A DNA stretch of 64,000 nucleotides, taken from positions 310,001-374,000 of the forward strand of contig KE546981.1 of assembly GCA_000442125.1 (NCBI GenBank). The letters are read 5' to 3'. The position numbers and the translations under genes were made by a program. Positions 1 through 11,479 of the stretch are shown piece by piece. The stretch comes from Opeltia flavorubescens. Its lineage: Eukaryota > Ascomycota > Lecanoromycetes > Teloschistales > Teloschistaceae. Position 1 is the stretch's first letter; the number at the start of each line of letters is the position of its first letter. The notes under the pieces are model-generated. The model did no database searches, had not been told where the DNA came from, and worked only from the letters and a program-made list of their open reading frames with translations.

Positions 1-954
1 TTATCTGATGATGCTGCCTGATTGTATCATCGAGGCATTGATCAAAGGAAACTTAGCGTACGAGCTAAGGTACAATCCTGAGGTCGAGAAATTCTGGGTA
101 CACATGAGATCGCAAAGCATTCCAGGGATTTACCTGAACATCATTGCGCATGATGAGTACCTGCTACTGAGTAAAGATCCAGAAAAGGGCAAGTGGCTAT
201 CGACGACTGAAGTCAAAAAGCTGCTCCAATCCTATACCGCATATATCGATGACACCGACGCGGCTGCTAATGACGCTGTCGACCGTCAATTCGGTGGCCA
301 AGCTGGCTCTAGAAGCTGGGCCAAGAACGATAGACAAAAGCGGATAGGCAAGGGATGGATCGAGAAGATCAGGTCACAGTATGTCGCGAATGTTCCTCCT
401 TCAGAGTTGGATAAGCGTCATACCTGTGCACCTTCCGAAGTCGGATGGTCAAAGGACGTTAAGAAACGGATGCCACAGCATACCGATAACGCCAGTACCA
501 CCTATATATTCGGCTTCAACAACGCTCTGACGTGTCTGCTTGCGACAAGCAGTGGCACCAGCTTCCTTCTACAGTTCAATCTTGTGCTCTTCCCCGTCTG
601 GAAATGGGACAGGGAATTTACCAGCGTCGGGGAGATCCTCGGGTCGCTGCTCTGTGGATCGTACTGGTACATGGGCGGTTACAACTGCACCTGGGCCGGC
701 ATGTTCGACATCAACCTTGCTGCCGATGGCCACGCATGGGATCGCGCAAAGTTTGCCATGGAACTCCGGCTCAAGTATTGCCAAATGACTGATAGTATGC
801 GGCATCAGCGTTCAATCTTGAGGATCGGATAGCTGCGTATCGAACAGAAGATGCTGCACGCGAAGAATCCAGCGAGCTGAAAGAGCGACTTTCCGAGCTC
901 AGGAACGCTCTCAAGAGGGAGAAGCAAGGCCGTGACAAGGACAAGGAAAAATGA
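1..954 (+). CDS. Unrecognised fungal protein, 3' part, cut by window edge
   Basis: The reading frame is open from the first bases, so the 5' end lies outside the window. About 275 residues are read up to a stop at 832. They are soluble in the first half (charged, with a WAKNDRQKRIGKGW segment), then aromatic and Gly/Cys rich (positions about 560-750). I do not recognise the family. From 811 a different frame gives a charged coiled-coil tail of about 45 residues (LEDRIAAYRTEDAAREES..., ending EKQGRDKDKEK) that stops at 952-954. A small intron near 795-832 would join them, for example 38 nt with GT at 795 and AG at 832, but that intron is short and lacks a clear branch site, so a frameshift is equally possible. 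Confidence 0.5.
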
Positions 955-1030
955 ATGAAATTTGCTACGCAATTACCAAGCTCGTGACCTTCGAGCGGAC
1001 CTGCTGCTGAACACTGAATCTTCATAGACA

Positions 1031-1372
1031 AGGGGAGTCCAGCGTGCGAGAGATTCGGCCGAGCGTATCAGACAAGAGTATGATCGCCGGACGAGGATCC
1101 TCATGAAGGGAAGTAGGTCACCATCTCCATCAACGGATATCCAAAGACATCCGTTGACTGATCAAGAGCTTGCTGCAGTAGAGCAGCAACTCGAAAGGTA
1201 GCAAAGAGTTTTTGAGGCGAGGTTTGAAAAGTCCTTGCTAGACTCTGAGTCTGCTGCTTCCTCTGCCGAGATACCTGAATAGCTGCGAGAAGCTGATATA
1301 TCCATACGAATACGGCAGATGCGAAGAAGAGGATTCCGAACCCCATTGGAGATTTGCTACACGCAAGACTTC
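1031..1372 (+). pseudogene. Decayed coiled-coil coding sequence
   Basis: One frame (codons starting at 1031) reads as charged helical protein for over 110 codons: RARDSAERIRQEYDRR, then SRSPSPSTDIQRHPLTDQEL, then AAVEQQLER, a TAG, QRVFEARFEKSLLDSES, a TAG, LREADISIRIRQMRRR. Both stops are TAG at places where CAG (Gln) would suit the helix, as expected from C-to-T change at CpA (repeat-induced point mutation). It follows the coiled-coil tail of the gene at the left edge and may be a continuation of it. No function can be assigned. This is read directly from the sequence; the decay mechanism is inference. Confidence 0.35.
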
Positions 1373-2970
1373 AGAGGGGATTGATTTATACAATTGTATC
1401 GATGTATCGAGGCATAAAAGTGAAGTTTGATGAAACAGGGAAAGTGTATAACCAAGACGGGAACACTGACAGCAAGGAACGCAAGAGAAGTTCCAGATGG
1501 TTTCTCTACTCCTCTTATACACAGAAGTTCTGGAGAGCAAGTTGTCAATCTATAAGTTACCGAGCTCCATTAACGTGAGGTCTGAAATTATAAGATTGAG
1601 AATCAACAACCCATTACTGAACTTGATATATCAAAGTTGTTGATTTTTTTCACTACAGAAGGTGTGGTCGAGCCGTCACGGCTCCGCTAGTCAGGCTTAG
1701 TCTTTCCATAGGTCCTCCGTTCAACCCCGAGGGTCGTTGGTTTGATTTCCCTTTCTTGTCGGTCCATAATTGTTGAGCTGCACTGGATGGGGGGTCCTCC
1801 TGGTAGTTTGTCTGGGTACTCACCGTGACTATATAGAAGAGCGAGACAATTCCCCACATAGTGGGCGGTTGAGAACCTCCGATTTAGGTGGACTGCCAGC
1901 CGTGAGAAGTCCGCATCGACTATATTAGCGAAATTGAGTGTCAGGCTATCGGCTTGGATCCTTTCTACCTTTTTTTTATTCCACTGAATAAATTTCGACT
2001 GGTACAACGTGATCCTTTGCTATCCTTTGTCTATTAGCCAATCGAAGTTTTCTCACACCATTTGAGTATTGGGGGTTCTCGTAATACATGTCCACATCAT
2101 TGCGACTGAATGGAGAAGTTCAGCCTCCTGAAACAGTTGTCTCGCTATCGTGCGGATGGATCCAATCCCATAGATGATCTGTAAGTGAACAGCTACCACC
2201 TTTTCTTTCTTATTGACCTGATCTTTTATTAACCTGTCGAGTACCAACGATACATCCGCATAGCTCACTATGATGTGGGAGTCCACGTCGGTCAGGGATC
2301 TTGGACCCAATACTTTCAACCAGTGGCTAAGAGAGGAAGGATAAGGAAGATGAACGACGTACGTGAACTTTGCATCATCCTATCGGTGAGCTCATCCTCT
2401 TGGATCTTGGACAGTCAAGTCGACACGACGGGTTTGAATCCTCAGACTTATCCCTGCAGTGGGAACACACAGGCTTGAGTACGTTTTCACGGACGGTGAC
2501 ATATTACTCGTCAACTCCCATTCCGATAGCGGACTATTCGAAAGGCTAGATCGTCCAGCAAACATTGTGGCAATCGGTTATTGGTGCGGAAAGCATCGAG
2601 TATATCATCCGCTCCAAAAGAGTTGATAGATAAATTATTTTCTGATGGTCTATCTGTCTGCATTCTTGCTGGAGGGTGAGTTGCTTATGTACCTTGTCTG
2701 TGAGTGGGACTGCTGGATAAACCACTAGGGAACAAGCAGCAGACGGATGGAAGTCTCGGTCAATAATGGCTGGAGCGTGAACTCAATACAGCGATATACA
2801 TGAGCACGAATGGATGTAGCAAAACGGACGATTAGGGCAGAGGATGGAAGCGCGATTGCCATGGGAGAATGCATCGCAGGTAGATAATCCTAGAAGAAAT
2901 TGTACATGACAGCCATAGCCAAAGATTATTAAGAAAGGGACCTTTGCAGTCTTCGCTTACAATCTCAACC
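1373..2970. other. Gene-free stretch
   Basis: No gene is supported here. All open frames are shorter than 110 codons, overlap on both strands, and do not look like protein. A T-run and mixed AT-rich sequence lie near 1640-1660 and 1970-1985. The stretch contains the 3' flank of the protease-lectin gene on the opposite strand. Confidence 0.5.
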
Positions 2971-4668
2971 CTACTCAATCCAACCAAAATAAGAAGCACT
3001 CGCCCTGTACATGACCGAGTCAGACCAAGCCTGCAAATGCCACGAAATCCCCGATTGGTTGACAGCGGAGGTACTCAAGCGGGCGCGTAAGTTCTTGGTA
3101 TGGTCATAATCAAATCCAGTCAACGCCATCGCGACCTTTGGAGTAGTACTGAATCCCTTGTCAAATATCACAGATCCTGTATTGTCCAGCTGAGGACGGT
3201 CCCATGGACGGACATCCTCGGTGCTGAACGACCCGCTGGTGAAACAAGGATGGTCGGCAGGATATGCCAGCCACGTGAGGCCAGCTTGGTACATGATTGT
3301 ATCGCCCCAGGTATCGATATGAGCCGTGAAGCCATTGGTGTCGACGTCTGTGATATACGCCTTGCAGCGCCAGTTGGAATTTTGATCCATGTCGACGGTA
3401 TTGAGCCAGCATATAACCTTCGGGGGCTGACCTTGGAAAGCTTGACCGAATGCAATGCGCTTCGAGTTGAGCTGCGCATGATCCTGCCATTTGCCGACTT
3501 CTGTGGTGTTGAAGGTGCCCGTCTGCAACGCCTCGAAGCCAGGTCCAGCTTCAACGTAGGTCATGCTTGCAGCCCATAGAATACTGTCGCCCCAAGAATT
3601 GAGTCCTGCTTTGAAATGCTCTTGAGTGATGTCAGAAACGCTGGCACTGATCCGGATGTTCTTCGAGCAATCCATATCAAGTGATGTGAGGCCAAATGGA
3701 ACACGTGGAGCAGTATCGTATTTCTTCCAGAGATATTCAGTCTTAGTGTTCTCCAAGCGAGGCTGATCTACAGGTCTGATCTCCATGGTGCTGAATTGAC
3801 CGGCATCCAAGCTGTTTGGAGGGTAGACGAAGCGAATATACGTTTTATCCTCGTCGGAAAGGTCCGTGTTGTATGGAGTTCCTTGACCGTTCAAAGTCCA
3901 ACTAGGAGGGTAGTGGTAAAGCATGATCGAATAAAGGTCGAATTCTGCGGCTTCTACCGTATCCAAGCCGTACAGAGTGAACATATTGCTGTCGACCTTG
4001 GCAGTGTCCCAATTGTTTGGCGGGCCACCGAGATCCTTGTAGACCTGAGGTTTATTCCATTGGATCGAGGCTAAGGGGCTTTCATGCTCATGAACAGCGC
4101 CAATGGCGTGGCCGAACTCGTGCAAGATCACTCCGCGAAGATTCTCTTCACTTTGGTCCTGCGCAATCCAACCTAGATTCATCGTTGCGTTCCGCTTATT
4201 GGAGAAGTAACTGCTGTCGGTGCCAATGAAAGACCATGAGCCCAGAGTAGGGTTGAAATCAATCAAGATATCGCAGTCGCCGCTGTCGATAAAAGTCATG
4301 GAGAGGTTGGCGTGTTGACACCACATGGGCGCATATTGCTTGACCTTATCCTTCTGCCAGTCTGTGCCAGAGAGAAATGAAATCTTCAATTCACGACCAG
4401 GAGCCCAGAATTTGCCCATATACATGGCAAGACTAGGAGCAGTGACTGGGGACACCATCGGGCCGGTGCCCATCCCAATAGGAATCGTGAGTGACCCATT
4501 GCGTGGGTTTTCTGCTACAGCCTTCGCGGCACTCTCAGACCCGTCGAGACCGTTAGGCTTTGGGTTGGTCCCAGCGAAGCAAACATGATATTTGGATGAC
4601 ATGTTGTGGAAAAAGGGTTGGAAGCAGATAGCTTTGATTGTGTGACCGGAGTCGATGGTGGAGGACAT
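2971..4668 (-). CDS. Metzincin (astacin-type) zinc metalloprotease with three H-type lectin domains
   Basis: A single exon codes for 565 residues. Residues 183-194 read HEFGHAIGAVHE, the full HExxHxxGxxHE zinc site of metzincins, followed by a Met-turn (SIMLY, Met249) at a normal distance. From about 290 to the end there are three copies of an 85-90 residue domain. Each begins GxFxTxEVRPWDxPQL-like and ends in WxDSxMYxAxxxW, which is the H-type lectin (discoidin/snail agglutinin) pattern. Protease and lectin together suggest binding and cleaving a glycosylated target outside the cell or in a vacuole. However, no signal peptide is visible. Met1 has a poor start context; Met23 (4602, A at -3) is the likelier start. 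Paralogues of this architecture may exist in other ascomycetes, but the target is unknown. Confidence 0.85.
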   Translation of the reverse strand: MSSTIDSGHTIKAICFQPFFHNMSSKYHVCFAGTNPKPNGLDGSESAAKAVAENPRNGSLTIPIGMGTGPMVSPVTAPSLAMYMGKFWAPGRELKISFLSGTDWQKDKVKQYAPMWCQHANLSMTFIDSGDCDILIDFNPTLGSWSFIGTDSSYFSNKRNATMNLGWIAQDQSEENLRGVILHEFGHAIGAVHEHESPLASIQWNKPQVYKDLGGPPNNWDTAKVDSNMFTLYGLDTVEAAEFDLYSIMLYHYPPSWTLNGQGTPYNTDLSDEDKTYIRFVYPPNSLDAGQFSTMEIRPVDQPRLENTKTEYLWKKYDTAPRVPFGLTSLDMDCSKNIRISASVSDITQEHFKAGLNSWGDSILWAASMTYVEAGPGFEALQTGTFNTTEVGKWQDHAQLNSKRIAFGQAFQGQPPKVICWLNTVDMDQNSNWRCKAYITDVDTNGFTAHIDTWGDTIMYQAGLTWLAYPADHPCFTSGSFSTEDVRPWDRPQLDNTGSVIFDKGFSTTPKVAMALTGFDYDHTKNLRARLSTSAVNQSGISWHLQAWSDSVMYRASASYFGWIE

Positions 4669-7600
4669 TCACAACTAGTAAAGGAAGCCATCGCCCTTAT
4701 AGCTTCCCATCTCGCACCTCCGTCAATCCATCAATGCCAGACTTGCGTGGAGGAATGGCCAAGCCCACGAATGACAATCCACGTGTAGCATCGCCATCCA
4801 CGTCAACGCAAAGGTGCACCAAGTCTGATGAGTCGATAAGCTGTTGGGTGACCCGCATGCCTTCCTCTACATGCCATCATCCTACAGCTGTGTCGTGCAG
4901 CGCAACGCTTTGGCCAATGACAATGCAGGTGGGAGTATGTCAGTCGCTAATAATAATCGAGGCAGCGAAGTACGCTATTCGTTGGTGTGTCCCATGTATT
5001 CCTTCGCAGGATCCCAAGGTAGCTCACGTGGCTTGACTGCGGCTCTCAGCTCTCTGTACCCTCAGCTCGAGGATTTAGCTGCTGATGATTTGAGGACAGG
5101 TGCAGTAGTGATCCATGATCCAGATCAAGTATGGCATCGGTTATGCAGAACAGACCTAAAACGTTTTCCTCGGGATTACTTCAAGTCCATTTGTACAACA
5201 GTAGACACGCGCAGGGATTGTGCGAAACGTTCAGCATGCTACTCGTTCTTGTCTCGTCTGCTCCCGACTGTATTTCAGGAGGGGTAATTGGTTCAAAAGC
5301 TCCTTATCCTATCAAATGACACGCGATGAGGAAGCATCATCGTTGCCAGATCGGTGCTATACTGTATCCTCGATGGATGATTCCTGCGACCATATCATAC
5401 CCTAGCCCTGACTAGATGGAGTTGACTCTAGAGTACCGTATTCGTATAAGAACACCATAGCTCGTATGTTCTCCGTCTTCTACCTACCTTACTAATTTCT
5501 AGAAGCCGTGGCCGCAGAACACATTATACGGCTTATCGCACCTAAGGACGAGCTCTCAAGATCACGGTACTTCGCTCCATGTGCTCACTCTTTCTCTTTC
5601 TTGTTTTCATTCATGGCGACTTTAGTTTTACGTCGACAGTCTGCTGCAGATCAGTATGGCAGAGACCCTGGGATATGGCCACAATCGATCAAATCTTCTA
5701 ATCATCATTTACCAAGTCCACTACTCACTGACATGTTTTCTGCTGCTGGTAAAGCTTTTGTTCTATTCAAAGAATTCGAGTGGACCAGGATATAGCAATA
5801 TACGTAATCAGAGGCTTACAACCAACGGATTGCTAACCCCTGTTTTTTATCTTATTCATGGCAGCGGAGCCAATTTGCAGGCTTACCATTTTACAAATTC
5901 TCCGACTAGGCTTCTGATCATTTCAAGTAGTGTTTAGATATGAGAAATTCGATATTTGCTTTCCGGGTCGCTCTTCCTTATGCTGTATCTATTTGCACGT
6001 AGAGTGATAGACGCCGGCATTCTCTTAACACTTGACTATCCTCGTTGTCGTCATCCTCCTCCTTCTTCTCCCCTATCCCATACTCCTTCTGCCTCACCTG
6101 TTCATCCTGCTAGTTTTGGAAGAATTCATTAAAATCACCTCGTATGACCCCAGTGTCTCTCTAACAAAAAGGAGTCATATCTCCCCAACGAAAGGAAGAT
6201 ATTCTTCTCTGATCCAGGGAAGCCATCTTTCTCTAGTCAATGGAAGCCATCTCTTCGAGTGTTTCCAAAAGCACTTCGATCATTGCCGCAACGCTTACCA
6301 CTCTCGGAACAGAAGGATCAACGGTGCCACTTTTCCACTGGCTTGGATGAAAGTAAGGAATTGCTGGTATATCTGTAAGATCTTCAGATATATGATTGCA
6401 ACGCCATGACCTAATCAACCCCATCTTTTATGGGCAGGTGCTATCGAGACTATCTTGCAATTCCCAGCTGCTGTGCAAACAGACCAAGCATTAAAAATAC
6501 CTGTATGATTTAAATTTCTCCCTCTTCCCAATTTGCGCAGGAGCTTTGTCTTCGTGAACGATGCAAAAGATCAATATTCCTCGTTGCAGGGTTTCTCATC
6601 TTAATTGATCACCTCTAGGGGTGGTTTATCCCCTGTCTCTTTGGGGTCGGATCATTGAAAAGCAAAAGTTTTGAGACTCTCAAGTGATCTCTCCATTCAT
6701 TAGACTAGTTTCAGCAGTAATCCTCAACCGACAGCTAAGGACCATTGATCGCAATTTAGACCCTGGTGAGCCATCAAGCAGAAACTCATCAAGCTACGTA
6801 AGGGCATCTAATTCATGGCTGAATATACCAGTCGTAAATTCATTCATCAATATCATCAGATTCGCAAAGATTTGCTAGGCCTAGCTAGTACCCCATTCGC
6901 TAAGCAATTACGAGGGTTCTCCTTAGAACATCCGAAAATCATGTTATTATACAGTCCATGCCCCCTTCTCCTATTTCATCCCTACTTTCCCTGATTCCCT
7001 ATCTCTTTCTCCTAGCCCTACATTTTTGACCATTGATCCCTGGATTTAGTACGGCTTTCCTCCCACCGCCCCCTTCTAGGCCTCGTCCTGGGCCTTTACA
7101 TCTTCTTCTTCCTGGGCTTTCTCGGCTCTAAGAGATGAGGTAGGGGCGCGATTGTCTTTGCCATAGCTCTGATAAGCTATATTAGCATCTTGTCTATGAC
7201 ATGATATAGTATAGAAGGTTAATATACCTCATCGCTAGTTTTCTTCTCTTTCTTCGTTATCTCTGGAGACGCTTTATCTCCTGTATCTTAAGGGACTTGT
7301 GATTGTTCAGGTATGTTTATTCGAATCCATTATATTTGTGAGGAAATGCAAGTAGGAGACAGCTCGAAGGAGCCGAACTTTTACTAGTGATATAGGTAGG
7401 ATCAAATGTGAGGGAATTGATGATCTCGTGGTGCCGAGGAAGTAGGAGATTGCACAGACAGGTTGTCTTGGATGGGTTTGTAAGGATAATAGAACTGGAG
7501 AGGAAAATGGATGAGCCAAATGTTTACATGGGCGTTGAGGTTTTCATATTGACATTCATTCTCTCGTATGCCTCAATGGGTGCCATATATATTCAGGTGT

Positions 7601-7956
7601 TTAGCACTGATCCCTCTGTACTATCGCGCTCTTTCATCAAGCGACCTGTGCAGTGAATTGATCATATTATGTAAAATGGATGAAATATATGAAGGACATC
7701 TTTGGAAATACAAGCAGCTGCTTCAGCTTTCGATACTCCGATGAGCCTGCTTAGACTTTTAGAGATTCTTGCACTAATTGTTCCACCAAAGATGTATCCA
7801 AAATCGGCAACAAGTGTATATAGATGAGAAAAATATTCTGTGTAAGCACACAGTAAGTATGAGGTATGCTGATATAATACCGAAGCAGATTCAGATGTAA
7901 TGAAGAGGTACTATAGAAGAAGCAAGGTGAGAAGGACGCGATGGAAGAGATGAAAG

Positions 7957-8160
7957 TTGAGCCCGATCCAATTTGTCGAGGTTGGAGACGTAGAACCCGA
8001 GTCGAAACCAGAGCCTGATTTCGACTGGGACTTCTCAAGCAAGAAAGACAAGAAAAAGGGCAAAATGAATGGAGATGACGACAAGAGTCAAAAACCAGCG
8101 GCTGCGGAGCCCGAAAAGGAGAACACCCTTGAGATATCACTCGTTACGCTGTCTCTGTAA
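7957..8160 (+). pseudogene. Fragment of a Lys/Glu-rich fungal protein
   Basis: About 60 codons read VEVGDVEPESKPEPDFDWDF, then SSKKDKKKGKMNGDDDKSQ and KPAAAEPEKENTLEIS, a biased composition (acidic-proline followed by Lys/Gly) of the kind seen in linker regions of large fungal proteins. No ATG begins it in a good context, nothing convincing precedes or follows it, and no intron signals join it to a neighbour. It is best treated as a leftover exon. Function unknown. Confidence 0.3.
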
Positions 8161-8823
8161 AAGTCCAGGCATTTTTTCCTTCGCAGTGGTGGATGTCGAT
8201 TCAAGGATTGCAACTCAGATGAACGGAGTTGTAGAGTGCCGAGACTGCGTGAATAGAGGACTCGCTGATGATCATATGGAGCGAACGGATTTAAAAGAAA
8301 GATGTCTCAGCAGCATAGAAACTTTGAAGAAATAGGAAGATCAATCATCTTAGCCAGGCTAATAAAGAGTCACCGAGCGAAGGAGAACGACGATTAGGTT
8401 GATATAGAGTACACGTATATATAAAGAATATCCGGGCAATCAATCTTCGTGTTGGGGTCGTCTGTCGACTCTTTTACCTCACTGAGAAAATTCAACTCAA
8501 AGAGCGACTGCCAAATCAGCTTGTCGGTATTCGATCCTACAGTTGATACTGCTAATGCGCAAGTGTCAATGAATATCGTCTCTCTAAATGTGCTGTCGAT
8601 GTAGCGATAGCTTCGTACTAACAGTCTGGCACTTCTGGGATGTAGACGAAGTCACCGATTTTCTCTATGAATTCAACAAGCAAAGTTCCACAATTCTTGA
8701 CATCCGCTCTCCATCCCATCATTCTTAACGCATCTTGCCTTTGCTCTCTCTCCTACCGACCCGGCTTGAACTTCGGATGACTTCATGACATGTGAAGAGC
8801 GCTGGGGAGCAGGGAGCCCATAT

Positions 8824-9210
8824 TTAGTGGTGTCGCTTTGTTTTAACCGTTAAGAGGGACTCTTGAAGTTGGCTTGTTGTTCGACGCTGCAGCAGCAGAG
8901 TAATTATATGCTTTCTTCGGCGCCCGCTTTCTTTCACCATTGTTGGTATGATCGACCTTTGGAGACTATTCGATATGCCGGTCTGCCTACAAGCGTTATC
9001 TGTGACAATGCCTAAAGGAAGGAAAACTAATTTTTTATTGTACCCTTCTATAAACTTTTCCAGCGCGGCAATCTCATTCTTGAGCCACTGAAGATGAGCC
9101 AAAACCTATCATAGTCCATTACAAAATATAAAAGACAATGACTGTAGAAGTCATCGCCTAAAGCTTCGATCGCCGAGTCAACGTCCTTTTGAACTTTAGT
9201 GCTATTCGTC
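8824..9210 (-). pseudogene. Decayed helical protein fragment
   Basis: On the minus strand 9205-9110 reads TNSTKVQKDVDSAIEALGDD then FYSHC. After a shift of frame near 9105 it continues LAHLQWLKNEIAALEKFIEG and YNKK. Both parts look like one amphipathic helical protein. The only possible intron between them would be 17 bases, too short, so a frame break is likelier. Family not recognised. Confidence 0.3.
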
Positions 9211-10437
9211 CATCGCTCTGTTTGGTTTAAGATCTTGAGAATAGCTTAGTGAGCGGCATATGCAGGCGAGTAGGTATAGGGTAGTAGTCTGGTTGAATTG
9301 AGTAACCTTAAAAGGTCTAAGTAGACTGAAATTGAGGAAGCATGAAGCGAAGTGTCGGCGGGTTCCGAGACTAACGGAGAGAAATATAAAGAGCTTGTAT
9401 TCGTCTCTAATATAGAAGGCGGTAATCCTATTATAAAGATTGAGATAGGCTATATCATTAGACAAGTTGAGACAAGAAGTGCTAGGCAGGCGATAGAAAG
9501 CTACTTCCATGGAAGATTCCGAGCTTCTCTCTAAACCTCTGTAGGGAGTGTCTAACCCTTATTCCCAGGCGCCACGTTGTTCGCAGGTCGTCTCACGCCG
9601 TTTTCGTGTCTATTCAGTTCCATTTCGTTTCTTGGCTGTAGGCACAAAGGGCTATTTGGGGCCTTTTTTATGATTGAATTTTTGATAGTTTTGACGTTAT
9701 TGCAGAAGATAGGATCAGAGTTTTCTACCGAAGATCGTCGCTAAGTTGAGTTTTTGAATGCGAAGTCTGAATTATAATATGCCCAAAATCTCGACCATGT
9801 CTGTCTCTGATAGGGAGATTTGTCTGTATCGTGTATATTCTTCACATTCAACTCATGAGAATGAGATCGAAGAAAGGGGAAGATTTGTGTTATCAATATC
9901 GAAAAATTCAATTTGAGACAGACGAATATACATGAGAAAGGAAATGAGAACGGCCAATAAATATATAGTAAGTTGAAAAGGGGCGTCACATATAGATTCA
10001 GGAGCTCGACCAATCTCACTCCAGTGCGCTTTCCATTCTGGTCATGATTGAGTGGAATAGAGAGTAGTTGAATGCCATTCCTTGTTGTCGTCTCCTTCGA
10101 TTAGATTGATTTTCTATAGTCATTGAAGCTCCTCAGTCGATGGCCTCACGCAAGTCCTGTCAAGGTCCAGTGATAAAATCTTCCTAAAATTTGACTAGGT
10201 ATGAAAGGACTGTTCTCGTTGACATCGATATAACGGTTAAAAAAATAGTAACACGCTTGGGATCACAAGAGAACATACAGAGGAATGAGTCTACCTCTTA
10301 TTGCATTATACCTTCGTGTTTGGCGAAGCCGGGAGCGGTTAGAAAGGTTCGGACCCGTTTTTTGCATGTCGACAGTGTTCCATCAAGTTTCCTCTTTGAA
10401 TGGCCTATCGTTGGCTTTTACTTGTGCTAGCACTGCA

Positions 10438-11479
10438 CTACTCGACCACTTGTCCTATTACATCCAGGGCAGTGTATATTGGTGCTTTGATATGCACATA
10501 TCCGGTCCCCTCCTTGATATCCAGCTCAAAGGTAGCGATTCTCTTGCGGTAGTACTTCAAACGACGGAAGCTTTTAAATATTGTGTTCAAGACCTTTTCC
10601 AAGCCCCCCGTGGTTTTTGGAAGAGACATCAGGAGGCCGTAGGGTCTTCTCGATGTGGGTAAAGAGCATGCTGCTTATCGATGTATCAAGTTGCCTTGCA
10701 GCCTGAAAAGGGAATGGGAAGAGTGTGACATAGATTGATTGATATTCTGACATTGTGAATTCGGAGGGTCGAAATGGATTGGACGCACGAGATTAGGATA
10801 AGAAAAATATAATTCTAAATAAACCCTGGGAGTCCGAGATAGATAGTCACTTAAGAACCCCCTTGATGTAGGCAAGCGAAGTAAAAAGAAAGTGCCGTGC
10901 TGATTTGACTCACTCGATTTTGACTAGGTGAACGACAGATTTGACCGCCACGGATCTTGTCCTTACGATGAGCTTTGTAACTTGCAGTGCTTCTCGAATG
11001 AACCTCGGAATGTCCGTAATAGCCGACGAGATGTAGTATTTAACTCCCAATTGGTGGTTGGTCAAGTTCATGTTAATGGGGAATATGGGAGGCATGCGTC
11101 CGAATAACTTCAACCCTGATAAGAGGCTAGGAGAGGGCATTTTCCTGAAATCTTCGATATACAAATCTTAGCACTGATATGCCAGATTGACTAGCTAGCT
11201 GTAGCAAGATGTGAAAATATGGAGCCATTGTGTTGAAAGTCTAAATAACAGGCGAGATCCGTATACAGAATAAGGTCGGCCGCCATAAATCATGCTCGAG
11301 AAATCCTCTAAGATGACATACTTGCCAATAGGCCCAGTCGATTTCAATGCCCAATGGCTGTTGGTTGCTGTTGCTGCCATAGGTAGGTACAATCTCATTT
11401 GTGTGCCGGTCAAATATTTTTTGCCTAGTCCATGGTTGATTCCATCATTGATTTTTAACAAGAGATTGGCTGTCTTCAA
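10438..11479 (-). pseudogene. Three collinear coding-like fragments of an unknown protein
   Basis: Three consecutive open frames on the minus strand read like parts of a protein: 11479-11195 (with ALKSTGPIGKYVILEDFSS), 11164-10910 (with LGVKYYISSAITDIPRFIRE and a basic C-terminal end) and 10629-10438 (with FRRLKYYRKRIATFELDIKE). Only short stretches separate the first two. I could not find splice sites that join them cleanly and do not know the family. Either a real spliced gene or a relic. Confidence 0.25.

Noticed and set aside
2415-2445. tRNA T-arm-like GGGTTTGAATCC
   Set aside because: No matching acceptor, D or anticodon arms fold around it.
8069-8335. 88-codon plus-strand frame overlapping the 7957-8160 fragment
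   Set aside because: Out of frame with the protein-like reading and of no coherent composition.
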